Shown here: piece by piece, positions 18,739-26,355 of the stretch | Numbering within the stretch: the first letter of the stretch is position 1 | Layout: each line of letters begins with the position of its first letter | Assembly: GCF_014844055.1 (NCBI RefSeq) | Contig: NZ_CP062167.1 | Coordinates: forward strand, 62,001-126,000 | From: Aureimonas sp. OT7 | GTDB lineage: Bacteria; Pseudomonadota; Alphaproteobacteria; Rhizobiales; Rhizobiaceae | Length of the DNA: 64,000 nucleotides | Direction: 5' to 3' | Position numbers and translations under genes: made by a program | The notes under the pieces: model-generated | What the model was told of the DNA's origin: nothing | The model's input: only the letters and a program-made list of their open reading frames with translations | Databases searched by the model: none

Positions 18739-19595
18739 TCCGCTCTCTTCTCTACGTGCCCGCATCGAGCGAGCGTTTCATCGCGGGCGCACACAGGCGC
18801 GGCGCGGATGCGATCATCCTCGATCTCGAGGATGCCGTTGCCCCTAATGCCAAGGAAGCGGCGCGCGCCGGCCTTGCCGACGCGGTACCGGACGTCTCCA
18901 AAGGCGGCGCCAAGGCCTTCGTGCGCATCAATGCGGAGCGAGAGCTGATCTTCGACGATGCGGAGGCCGCATGCCGCGCCGGCGCATTCGGCCTTTATGT
19001 TCCCAAGGTAAGGGGCATGGACGTTCTGGCCGAGCTGGCCGACAGGCTCGCGCCGGTCGAAACCACGCTTGGCCGTGCGCCGCTGCGCTTCGTGCCGTTG
19101 CTGGAAGACCCGGGCGCCGTGCTGGATGCGCGGGCCATCGCAAGGGGACCGCGCGTGATGGCCCTGTCGACGGGGGGCGAGGATATCGCCACGGACATGG
19201 GCGCCGAACCGACGCCGGAGGTGCTGCGCCTGCCCAAGCTGCTCGTGCACATGGCAGCCAAGGCAGAACGGCTCCTGTCCTTCGGCCTTTTGCGCAGCGT
19301 CGCGGACTACGCCGACGAAACGGCCATGCGCGCAGCCGCACAGGAGGCGCGGCAGTTCGGCTTCGATGGCGCGAGTTGCATCCATCCGGCCATCGTCCCC
19401 ATTCTCAACGCGGCCTTCGCGCCCACACAAGCCGACATCGCCTGGGCGCGCCGCGTCGTGGCGGCCAGCGAAGAAGCGGCCGGCCGCGATGTCGGGGCCT
19501 TCACGCTGGATGGGCGCTTCATCGACGCGCCCATCGTAACCCGAGCGCGCGCCGTCCTGGCGCGCATCCCGCAAGACAACGGAGCGCAAGCATGA
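18735..19595 (+). CDS. CitE/HpcH-HpaI-type CoA ester lyase
   Basis: The protein is 286 residues with a TIM barrel. It begins MIRSLLYVPASSERFI and has AIILDLEDAV, FVRINAER, FVPLLEDPGAVL and the metal-site stretch STGGEDIATDMG, as in CitE, malyl-CoA and citramalyl-CoA lyases. It would cleave a 3-hydroxyacyl-CoA to acetyl-CoA (or propionyl-CoA) and a 2-oxoacid. The start codon overlaps the stop of the CoA-transferase gene and its own stop overlaps the next start, which indicates translational coupling. The precise substrate cannot be told from sequence. Confidence 0.92.
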   Translation: MIRSLLYVPASSERFIAGAHRRGADAIILDLEDAVAPNAKEAARAGLADAVPDVSKGGAKAFVRINAERELIFDDAEAACRAGAFGLYVPKVRGMDVLAELADRLAPVETTLGRAPLRFVPLLEDPGAVLDARAIARGPRVMALSTGGEDIATDMGAEPTPEVLRLPKLLVHMAAKAERLLSFGLLRSVADYADETAMRAAAQEARQFGFDGASCIHPAIVPILNAAFAPTQADIAWARRVVAASEEAAGRDVGAFTLDGRFIDAPIVTRARAVLARIPQDNGAQA

Positions 19596-20587
19596 CGATG
19601 GGCAAACCGCGCACACGGCGCGTGCTGGTGACGCACAACAGCATCGCACCCAGTGCGGTGGCGCTGTTGAACGCGCACGACATCGACGTCTTCTTCTCGC
19701 CGCCCTACGATCCGCCCGAGGTCGTCGCCGCGCGCATGGCCGACCTTCAGCCGGACGCGCTGATGGTTCGGCAGGGGCGTATCGACGCCTCCGTCATCGG
19801 CGGTTCCGACCGGCTCAGGGTGATCGTGAAGCATGGCGTCGGCGTCGACAATGTCGATCTCGAAGCGGCGGCCGCCCGCAATATCCCCGTGCTGCGCTCT
19901 CTCGGCTCCAACGCGCTCGCGGTGGCCGAACACGCCATCGCCCTGATGGTCGCACTCTTGAAGCAGTTTCCAAGGCTCGATACCGCCGTCAAGGCAGGGG
20001 AATGGCCGAAGCCGAGTTTCATCGGCCGGGATATTGCCGGTGCCCGGCTGGGCCTCATCGGCTTCGGGGCCATCGGACGCGAGACCGCGCGTCTTGCCGG
20101 CGCGCTGGGCATGAGCGTCACCGTCTACGACCCACACGCAGCCGGCGGCGTCGAGGCCGCCGGCCTGGCCTCGACCGACAGTCTGGAAGCGCTCGTCGCC
20201 GACATCGACATCCTCAGCCTGCACTGCCCGCTGACGCGGGAAACGCGCGATATCGTGAATGCCGGCCTGATCGCGCGGATGGCGCCCCGGACGCTGATCG
20301 TCAACACCGCACGCGGCGGCCTCATCGACGAGGCGGCGCTTGCCGCCGCCCTGGCCGACGGGCGTATCGCCGGCGCCGGGCTCGACAGTTTCGCCAACGA
20401 GCCTCCCTCCGCGGACGGCCCGCTCTGGACCGCCCCGAACCTGATCGTCACGCCGCATGTCGGCGGCGTGACCGCAGGGTCGGCCGTTACCATGGCGGAG
20501 ACGGCGGCCCGCCACATCATCAGCGTTCTCGACGGCAATCCGCCGGACGCACGCAGCCTCGCGCTGCCGGCCAGCCTGGCCGCCTGA
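19592..20587 (+). CDS. D-2-hydroxyacid dehydrogenase
   Basis: The protein is 331 residues of the D-isomer-specific 2-hydroxyacid dehydrogenase family. The NAD-binding motif is GFGAIGRETARLAGALG. Catalytic residues are visible in NTARGG (Arg), SFANEP (Glu) and TPHVGG (His). It would interconvert a 2-oxoacid and a 2-hydroxyacid, for example glyoxylate/glycolate or a product of the upstream lyase. It overlaps the lyase gene by ATGA and lies 24 bp before the RraA-like gene. A phosphoglycerate dehydrogenase role is less likely because the context is catabolic and no ACT domain is present. Confidence 0.92.
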   Translation: MTMGKPRTRRVLVTHNSIAPSAVALLNAHDIDVFFSPPYDPPEVVAARMADLQPDALMVRQGRIDASVIGGSDRLRVIVKHGVGVDNVDLEAAAARNIPVLRSLGSNALAVAEHAIALMVALLKQFPRLDTAVKAGEWPKPSFIGRDIAGARLGLIGFGAIGRETARLAGALGMSVTVYDPHAAGGVEAAGLASTDSLEALVADIDILSLHCPLTRETRDIVNAGLIARMAPRTLIVNTARGGLIDEAALAAALADGRIAGAGLDSFANEPPSADGPLWTAPNLIVTPHVGGVTAGSAVTMAETAARHIISVLDGNPPDARSLALPASLAA

Positions 20588-20611
20588 ACCGCATTCTCCC
20601 TACGGAAAGAT

Positions 20612-21295
20612 ATGCCCATGCCCTATGGATTCCGCATCAAGCAGAGCTGGACACGCGTCGATGACGCCATCGTGGCCGCCTTTCGCGAACTTCCCGCCGC
20701 CAATGTCAGCGATTCGATGCAGCGTTTGGCGGCGGCCGGACCGGCCATCCAGCCCATGCATGGCGATGCTGTCCTGTGCGGCCCGGCGCTGACCGTCCGC
20801 TGCCGGCCGGGCGACAACCTGATGATCCACAAGGCCATCGACATGGCCGAGCCAGGCGACGTGATCGTCGTCGATGCCGGCGGAGACCTCAGCAATTCCC
20901 TGATGGGAGAGCTGATGCTGGTCCATGCCATCCAGCGCGGCGTCGCCGGCTTCGTGCTGAACGGCGCGATCCGGGATTCGGCCGCCATCGCCGAGCGCGG
21001 CCTGCCCGTCTTCGCCTGCGGCGTGACCCATCGCGGACCATACCGCACCGGCCCCGGCGAAATCGGCTTTCCCATCGCGCTCGACGGCATGCCCATCGCC
21101 CCCGGAGACCTTGTCCTGGGGGATGCCGATGGCGTTGTCTGCGTACCGCGCGCCGATGCCGCGACCGTGCTGGAGGGAGCACGGAAGAAGAAGGCGGCGG
21201 AAGACCGGCAGATGCGCGACACGCTGGCCGGCACGCTGGACCGGAGCTGGGTCGACAAGGCACTCGAAGCAGCCGGCTGCGAGATGATCGCCTGA
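20612..21295 (+). CDS. RraA-like aldolase / oxaloacetate decarboxylase family protein
   Basis: The protein is 227 residues. It fits the RraA/HMG-aldolase family: PAANVSDSMQRL, CGPALTVRCRPGDN, VDAGGDLSNSLMGELM and VLNGAIRDSAAI with the Arg-Asp pair used for substrate and metal. Family members cleave 4-hydroxy-4-methyl-2-oxoglutarate or decarboxylate oxaloacetate. As the last gene of the operon it probably completes breakdown of the imported acid to pyruvate-level products. Confidence 0.88.
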   Translation: MPMPYGFRIKQSWTRVDDAIVAAFRELPAANVSDSMQRLAAAGPAIQPMHGDAVLCGPALTVRCRPGDNLMIHKAIDMAEPGDVIVVDAGGDLSNSLMGELMLVHAIQRGVAGFVLNGAIRDSAAIAERGLPVFACGVTHRGPYRTGPGEIGFPIALDGMPIAPGDLVLGDADGVVCVPRADAATVLEGARKKKAAEDRQMRDTLAGTLDRSWVDKALEAAGCEMIA

Positions 21296-21418
21296 CCGCA
21301 AGGTTGCATTTCCGCGCCTAACCGGGCGTCTATCCTGGCGCGGCGCCATAGAGCGGGCGCGCCCAAGTCTCGACACCTTGCTTCCCTATTGGTCGTTCTG
21401 TCTTCCTATCCTGGGGTA

Positions 21419-21763
21419 ATGCGACCGTTGGTTGCCCTGCGTGTTCTTCTGATGGTCGTCGTTACGGCGATGTCGCTTCTCGGCCCGGTCGCCGCAGCCG
21501 AGCGGGCGGCCGAACGTGCCGGCAGCCATCAGCATCGCCCCGTCATCGACGTGGCAACCGATTTGGGCGACACATGGTCGGACGAGGCGCGGCTGTTCTA
21601 CTGCCAGGTCGCTTCCAGCATCCTGCCGGATCATGTCCTGCCGCAGCGCGGCAGCGGCAGCCAACAGGATTTCCCGTGCTTCACCGAACGTGCCGTTTCC
21701 CGGCATGTGCCGCCCGGCGACAAGCCCCCCAGAGGCTCGCCCCTTCAGGCCACCCTTTCCTGA
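21419..21763 (+). CDS. Small secreted hypothetical protein
   Basis: The protein is about 114 residues with a clear signal peptide (ALRVLLMVVVTAMSLLGPVAAAERA). The mature part has two cysteines (FYCQVA and FPCFTE) and a Gly/Pro-rich end. I do not recognise a family. It lies 64 bp before the L,D-transpeptidase gene on the same strand and may be cotranscribed with it. The ATG at 21419 gives the best signal peptide; an in-frame ATG at 21389 is also possible. Confidence 0.5.
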   Translation: MRPLVALRVLLMVVVTAMSLLGPVAAAERAAERAGSHQHRPVIDVATDLGDTWSDEARLFYCQVASSILPDHVLPQRGSGSQQDFPCFTERAVSRHVPPGDKPPRGSPLQATLS

Positions 21764-21827
21764 ATGGACCGTCGAAGACCGCGGCGCCCCCCGGCACCGC
21801 GGCGTCGACGATGAAACGAGACACATC

Positions 21828-22604
21828 ATGACAGATCGATCAACCGAAGGCCCGACCGGGCCCGGCAGGCTGACGCGACGCAGCCTCCTGGCCGGCGGCA
21901 GCGCCTTTCTGCTCAGCGGCTGCGTTACGGCGACCCCGGCACCGCCCTTGGCACCGGCGCCGCCGGCCCCACCGCCGCCCCCTGCGATACCCCTGATGTA
22001 CCAGGCGCTGCCGAACGAGCGCTTCCCCGTCGAGGCCGTCGACGTTTCCGCCATTCCGCAACGTCTATGGCGGCAGGAGGTCGCCTTTCCCCATGCGGAA
22101 AGACCGGGCACCGTCGTCGTGGATACGCAGGCCAAGTATCTCTACCATGTCGGGCAGAACGGCATGGCGACGCGATACGGTATCGGCGTCGGCCGCGACG
22201 GCTTCGCCTGGGACGGCCGCGCCGTCATCGCATACAAGCGGGAGTGGCCGCGTTGGACGCCGCCGGACTCCATGGTGGCCCGCCAGCCCGAGCTGGAACC
22301 CTACAGCATCGCCAATGGCGGAATGGACCCGGGACCGCGTAACCCGCTGGGCGCGCGGGCGCTGTACATCCACCAGAATGGCGCGGATACGCTGTATCGA
22401 CTGCACGGAACGTTCCAGCCATGGTCTATCGGCAAGGCTGTTTCATCCGGCTGCATCCGTCTTCTGAACCAGGATGTCATCCACCTGTACGTCACGGTCC
22501 GCGATGGCAGTCCGATCGTCGTGTATCAGGACGGACTGCCCGGCGCGCCTTTGGCAGAGGGCCGGTCAGAGGGCTTGGCGCCACCACCACCCGGCAACGC
22601 CTGA
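21828..22604 (+). CDS. L,D-transpeptidase (YkuD domain) lipoprotein
   Basis: The protein is 258 residues. The N-terminus has twin arginine (TRRSLLAGGSAFL) and a lipobox LLSGC, then a Pro/Ala linker. The YkuD domain includes VDTQAKYLYHV, IAYKREWPRWTPP, and the catalytic motif HGTFQPWSIGKAVSSGCIRL, visible here as HGTF and SSGCIRL with the Cys nucleophile. It would form 3-3 peptidoglycan cross-links or attach proteins in the periplasm. A paralogue lies at 46,236-46,952. The last about 100 bp are part of a three-copy tandem repeat. Confidence 0.93.
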   Translation: MTDRSTEGPTGPGRLTRRSLLAGGSAFLLSGCVTATPAPPLAPAPPAPPPPPAIPLMYQALPNERFPVEAVDVSAIPQRLWRQEVAFPHAERPGTVVVDTQAKYLYHVGQNGMATRYGIGVGRDGFAWDGRAVIAYKREWPRWTPPDSMVARQPELEPYSIANGGMDPGPRNPLGARALYIHQNGADTLYRLHGTFQPWSIGKAVSSGCIRLLNQDVIHLYVTVRDGSPIVVYQDGLPGAPLAEGRSEGLAPPPPGNA

Positions 22605-23085
22605 GCGGTGCCTACATCAGGGACCGGAGGCGCTGCAGCGCGGCGGAAAAGCCGTTGAGCGAGATGGATAGCGTCACCGGCTGGTTGTTCTCGGCGGCGA
22701 TGGCAGTCCGATCGTCTATCAGGACGGACTGCCCGGCGCGCCTTTGGCAAAGGGCCGGCCAGAGGGCTTGGCGCCGCCACCACCCGGCAACGCCTGAGCG
22801 GTGCCTACATCAGGGACCGGAGGCGCTGCAGCGCGGCGGAAAAGCCGTTGAGCGAGTTGGATAGCGTCGCCGCCTGGTTGTTCCCGGCGGCGATGGCAGT
22901 CCGATCGTCGTGTATCAGGACGGACCGCCCGGCGCGCCTTTGGCAGAGGGCCGGCCAGAGGGCTTGGCGCCACCACCACCCGGCAACGCCTGCGGGGTGC
23001 CTACATCAGGGACCGGAGGCGCTGCAGCGCGGCGGAAAAGCCGTTGAGCGAGATGGATAGCGTTACCGGCTGGTTGTTCTCGGCG
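22501..23085. repeat. Three tandem copies of convergent gene ends (L,D-transpeptidase / IalB)
   Basis: Copies run 22501-22696 (196 bp), 22697-22889 (193 bp, with a 3-bp deletion) and 22890-23085 (196 bp). Each starts with the octamer GCGATGGC, which also occurs at 23086. Every copy carries the 3' end of the transpeptidase gene on + and of the IalB gene on -. Only the first transpeptidase tail and the last IalB tail belong to complete genes. The boundary octamer is native to both genes, pointing to a microhomology-mediated event followed by amplification. The copies differ by a few substitutions. Confidence 0.94.
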
Positions 23086-23552
23086 GCGATGGCGCCGAGC
23101 TCGAGCGTCTCTCCGCCGGCAAGGCGCTCGACGTCGCCGGCCGCCAGGGACAGCGGAACGATGCAGCCCGCGGGCAGGCAGGTACGGAAGGCGCGCTGAC
23201 CACCCAGCGCGCCTCCATCCACCTTCAAACTGACGCCCTCGGCAAGGACAAGGCCGAACGGCATGGCCAGCGCGCCCCCGACGACGCCCTCGCCGCTGGG
23301 CGCGAGCTCGATGGCAACGATACGCTGGCGCGACTGCGTGTCGGACTGGCTCTGCGACAGGCTGCATGTCCTGCGGCCGCCCGGAAGCGCACACAGAACC
23401 GTCCAGTCGCCGAAACTTTCCTGCAGCGACGATGCGCCGCCCGGCAGCGTGTCGGCCTGCGGTGCTGCGGCGCCGTCCTGGGCCAGGGCCGGGAATGCCG
23501 GCATCAGCAGTGCGGCGGCAAGGCAAAGATTGCGGGCGACACGGCTAGGCAA
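23001..23552 (-). CDS. IalB family periplasmic protein, second copy
   Basis: The protein is 183 residues with a signal peptide (LCLAAALLMPAFPALAQ). The IalB core starts at SFGDWTVLCALPGG. Four cysteines occur as VLC, RTC and the pair CLPAGC, matching the first IalB (3322-3927). It lies 72 bp downstream of a SapC gene on the same strand, so the order is SapC then IalB, reversed from the first pair. Its 3' end takes part in the tandem triplication with the convergent transpeptidase gene. Confidence 0.9.
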   Translation of the reverse strand: MPSRVARNLCLAAALLMPAFPALAQDGAAAPQADTLPGGASSLQESFGDWTVLCALPGGRRTCSLSQSQSDTQSRQRIVAIELAPSGEGVVGGALAMPFGLVLAEGVSLKVDGGALGGQRAFRTCLPAGCIVPLSLAAGDVERLAGGETLELGAIAAENNQPVTLSISLNGFSAALQRLRSLM

Positions 23553-23624
23553 GGGTAACTCCGGGCAATTGTCGAGGCCGGCCCCGATGTACCATCGCGG
23601 CCGACCGTTCGCAAAGTTCGAGGC

Positions 23625-24407
23625 TCAGGAGAGCGCCTGCGGGGAAGCCGCCGCGATCACCGATTGCCAGCTGAGCTGCGAGGCCAGATGAAGGATGACG
23701 AGGTGCAACCAGCCCTTCGCATGGAACTCGAGCACGACATCCTGCGGAAGTGCCCGCAGCGCGGCCTCGTCGACTACACGGAAACTGCTGATCTCGGCGA
23801 CGATGTCGTCATCGTCGCGCCGGATCTGCGCATTGCGCTCGACCAGAAGCTTGTGCTCCAGCAGCGCGGCGCCGAACTCCTTGATCTGCCGATGCTCGAC
23901 CGCGTAGTTCTCGCATAGGTCGATGGCGCGCTGGCTGACATCCGTCGGGTTGCCGGCATCGTCGAAGAGAGGAAGCGCGTCGACATCGGCGGCGGACGCC
24001 GTGATGCTGTCGCTCTGTTCGTCGAAGCCGAGCATGATTCGCTCCTCGCTCGACAGCGTAATGCCGATGAAAGGATAGCGCCGGATGTAGGCGGGCACGT
24101 AAAAGCCCTGCTTCCAGCGGCCATCCGCCTCGACGAAGAGGCTTTTGCCGGCCTCGATGCCCGTCACGACGACAGGCATCGCCGAGCCGTCATTGGTGAA
24201 CACGATCGGATACTGGCGGCCAGCCGCGGCGAACTCGCTGGCGACGATGGGGATCGCGGTCGCACCGGCTGCAAAGGACGCGGTGGCGTCGCGCCGCAGC
24301 CCGAACCCGGCATGCGCATCCGAACGCAGAAGCGTGGGCTTGCGATAGAAGAGCGGCAGCAACGCTTCAGCGGCCGGCGCTTCGGTTGATTCTACAGTCG
24401 TATTCAT
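23625..24407 (-). CDS. SapC family protein, second copy
   Basis: The protein is 260 residues and aligns along its length with the product at 4021-4800: LPLFYRKPTLLRSDAH, GRQYPIVFTNDGSAMP, GKSLFVEADGRW, YVPAYIRRYPFIG and GWLHLVILHLASQLSW. No signal peptide is present. The function of alphaproteobacterial SapC is unknown. It precedes an IalB gene, so both SapC genes in this window are partnered with IalB. Confidence 0.88.
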   Translation of the reverse strand: MNTTVESTEAPAAEALLPLFYRKPTLLRSDAHAGFGLRRDATASFAAGATAIPIVASEFAAAGRQYPIVFTNDGSAMPVVVTGIEAGKSLFVEADGRWKQGFYVPAYIRRYPFIGITLSSEERIMLGFDEQSDSITASAADVDALPLFDDAGNPTDVSQRAIDLCENYAVEHRQIKEFGAALLEHKLLVERNAQIRRDDDDIVAEISSFRVVDEAALRALPQDVVLEFHAKGWLHLVILHLASQLSWQSVIAAASPQALS

Positions 24408-24769
24408 GGGAACTCCGCAATTATAGATTCAATCGCTGATCAAAACATCTACTAAAAATTGTAGCTCAGGAGATCCTGAACCGAATTCTCGGCGATGATT
24501 TGACTGTATTTTCCTTTAAATGACAATTCAAGATGTATCCTGTCGTTGACGGTTCACCTTGTCCCGATGTCAATCGGCGCGCGACGTGGCCAACCGCGCG
24601 CGAATCACGCAGAGGTTGGCAAACACAATTCATTTTCACGTTATTATATTAATGTATAGGCAGTTTTCTACAAATTTCAGGTGCGGGGCCTGGCCCTGCG
24701 AAAGGCGGGCGAATAAGGCTGGAGGACCGTGCCGGTGATGTGTTGATGCTGCTGCAAGGCGCTGCGGTT
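24408..24769. other. AT-richer intergenic region
   Basis: This stretch is visibly richer in A and T than its surroundings, with a run near 24620-24680 holding TTATTATATTAATGTATAGG. It probably contains the SapC promoter at its left end and marks the change from conserved chromosome to the decayed mosaic on the right. I see no gene. Confidence 0.4.
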
Positions 24770-25054
24770 ACTCGGCGGATTTCCCCTATCGCCAGCGGGT
24801 TCGACCGCATTGGCCACGCCCCGTGCATTCAATGCAAGGATGACCGGCTGGAGGCTCCGGCCGCGTTCCGACAGGTTGTACTCAACCTTGGGCGGAACTT
24901 GCGCTTAGACGGTGCGGATCCCGAAGCCGTCCATCTCCAGTTCACGGAGCTGGTTGGTCAGCATGCGTGGCGTGACGTTCGACAGCCGGCAGCGGATATC
25001 GTTGAAGCGCAGCGTGCCTTGCAGCAGGTGCCACAGCACCATGGGCGACTTGAG
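24770..25054 (-). pseudogene. HxlR-type regulator, truncated and nonsense-mutated
   Basis: On the - strand the HxlR winged helix reads SPMVLWHLLQGTLRFNDIRC, then SNVTPRMLTNQLRELEMDG and RTV, followed by TAA at 24907-24905 where the family has Tyr. The same frame continues AQVPPKVEYNLSERGRSLQP, which is the expected C-terminal wing. So one nonsense change splits an otherwise recognisable domain. The N-terminal about 20 residues are also missing: homology stops exactly where the divergent oxidoreductase start codon begins. The left limit is approximate. Confidence 0.75.
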
Positions 25055-25490
25055 ATGCGCGCCATTCGCTACCAGGCCCCGCCCCCCATCACCGATGAAA
25101 ACTTGCCGGTCGATGTGGATCCGCCGTGGTCGGCCCCTTCGGGCCGTCACCTGCTGGTCGAGATCAAGCTCATTTCCGTCAATCCGGTCGATACCGAGAT
25201 CCGCGCCGGAAGCTTTGATCGATGACCCCGCCACGCTCGACATCAACCCGTTCGAGCGCAAGAGCGTGTCGGTGCATTGGGGAGTTGATGTTCACGCGCC
25301 CGATGTCCGGCACGGCGGATATTGCGGAACAGGGCGTGCTGCTGAACGATGTCTCGCGTCTGGTGGATGACGGCACGCTGGCCGGAGACTTCGGGCCGAT
25401 CAACGCGACGAACCTGAAGCGCGCCTGCGCTGTGATCGAAAGCGGCAGGGCCAGGGCAAGATCGTCCTGGAGGGTTCGCCACCTGACAGG
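25055..25490 (+). pseudogene. Zinc-type quinone oxidoreductase, internally deleted and frameshifted
   Basis: The N-terminus reads MRAIRYQAPPPITDENLPVD and HLLVEIKLISVNPVDTEIRAG, typical of NADPH:quinone oxidoreductases of the zinc-type ADH family. It then jumps to the family C-terminus DPATLDINPFERKSVSVHW, with the nucleotide-binding middle (about 200 residues) missing. A further extra G near 25280 and a missing A near 25452 shift the frame in the ELMFTRPM and GRA...KIVLEG regions. HxlR divergent from such a gene is a common pair, so both partners decayed together. Confidence 0.78.
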
Positions 25491-25529
25491 ACAATGATCG
25501 AACGCGCCGGGTTCACCCCGCAAAGTGCG

Positions 25530-25798
25530 CACGACCTCTGAATAATCGGCGCTTCAAGCCATTGAAACAACCGCCAAAAAAGACAAAACCCGCAGCGGGC
25601 GCTACGGGTTTTCAATTTCAATGGTTGCGGGGGCAAGATCTAATCTTCACTTGCGCCCCGAGCAAGTAAAGATGGTTGCAGGTTCTGGCTATTCCGCCGG
25701 CGCCAGCATAACTCCATCATTCTTAGCTGAATTGGCGAAGCTAATCCATCCCGTGGTTGCCTCGCCCCAAGACGGCGCACTCTTTGCAGCAACGGCCT
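25530..25798 (+). pseudogene. C-terminal remnant of a serine recombinase (tentative)
   Basis: The segment reads AIETTAKKDKTRSGRYGFSI and SMVAGARSNLHLRPEQVKMV in one frame. It resembles the very C-terminus of large serine recombinases common in alphaproteobacteria (GKTTKN...SVVAGAGF). A related but better remnant lies at 43,225-43,525, and the two share DNA similarity. The part around 25592-25619 is a perfect bipartite hairpin (AAAACCCG...CGGGTTTT) that could act as a terminator on either strand. No catalytic domain remains. Confidence 0.4.
25592..25619. terminator. Hairpin with A and T flanks, bidirectional terminator candidate
   Basis: AAAACCCG pairs with CGGGTTTT around an inner AGCG/CGCT stem with a two-base loop. 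The symmetrical A and T flanks would give intrinsic termination on both strands. It sits inside the recombinase remnant. Confidence 0.45.
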
Positions 25799-25925
25799 GA
25801 CAGTCAGCTGCTAACTCACCCGTACAGTCTCATCAAAGGCCATGTCCCCTCTCCTATCAAGACGGCAGCTTCCGACAATCACTTTTTGAAAGCGGATGTT
25901 GAACGGCAACGGGCTGCTCGGTACC

Positions 25926-26246
25926 TCATTCCAAGGGCCGAACCTCCAGGCGCACCTCCGGGAAGTCCTCCATGGCTCCGTCAAGGAGCGGCGATGCGTT
26001 TCCCTTGAGATGGCGGTCGAGCGGCAGCAATTCCGCACCGCTGCGCATGACTTGCAGCGCCGTCATCTGGGCTGATCCGGAATAGACGAAGGCGCTCATC
26101 AACACGGCATTGAGTGCCGATAGCCGAGCCTCGGAGGCCAGGATGCCAAAGACAATCCCGTAAATCAGGACGCCCGGTAGCAGGCTGAATGCGCGAAAGA
26201 AACCATGCCGGAACCCGGCAGAGGTGAACGATGGCTGCGGTTCCAT
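25926..26246 (-). pseudogene. AzlC-type branched-chain amino acid exporter, truncated
   Basis: The first about 75 residues match AzlC: FRHGFFRAFSLLPGVLIYGI, then VFGILASEARLSALNAVLMS and AFVYSGSAQM. After AELLP the frame leaves the family and ends, so most of the expected 220 or more residues are missing. No AzlD partner is present. It is divergent from the CGNR-domain regulator, a frequent partner of AzlC exporters, with a dyad operator in between. Confidence 0.75.
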
Positions 26247-26256
26247 AGGCGGCTCC

Positions 26257-26276
26257 CTAACCCCTTAGCTGGTTAG
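26257..26276. promoter_or_regulatory. Inverted repeat between AzlC remnant and CGNR gene
   Basis: CTAACC-N8-GGTTAG is a perfect 6-bp dyad, with a further CTAACC half-site about 26287-26292. The position between divergent genes suggests an operator for the CGNR regulator. Confidence 0.45.
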
Positions 26277-26355
26277 TTGGACCCCACCTAACCGTTTTGA
26301 CGGTTGCAATCCTCTCCAACACCACATAACTCGATGGAAGACGCCGAGAAGATCC

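Noticed and set aside
22501..23085. Possible CRISPR array
   Set aside because: The units are tandem 193-196 bp copies of gene ends, without short repeats and unique spacers.
25590..25660. 3' end of an initiator tRNA gene on the - strand with its terminator
   Set aside because: Only about 18 bp resemble a tRNA end and no T loop forms; the sequence fits better as a recombinase C-terminal remnant.
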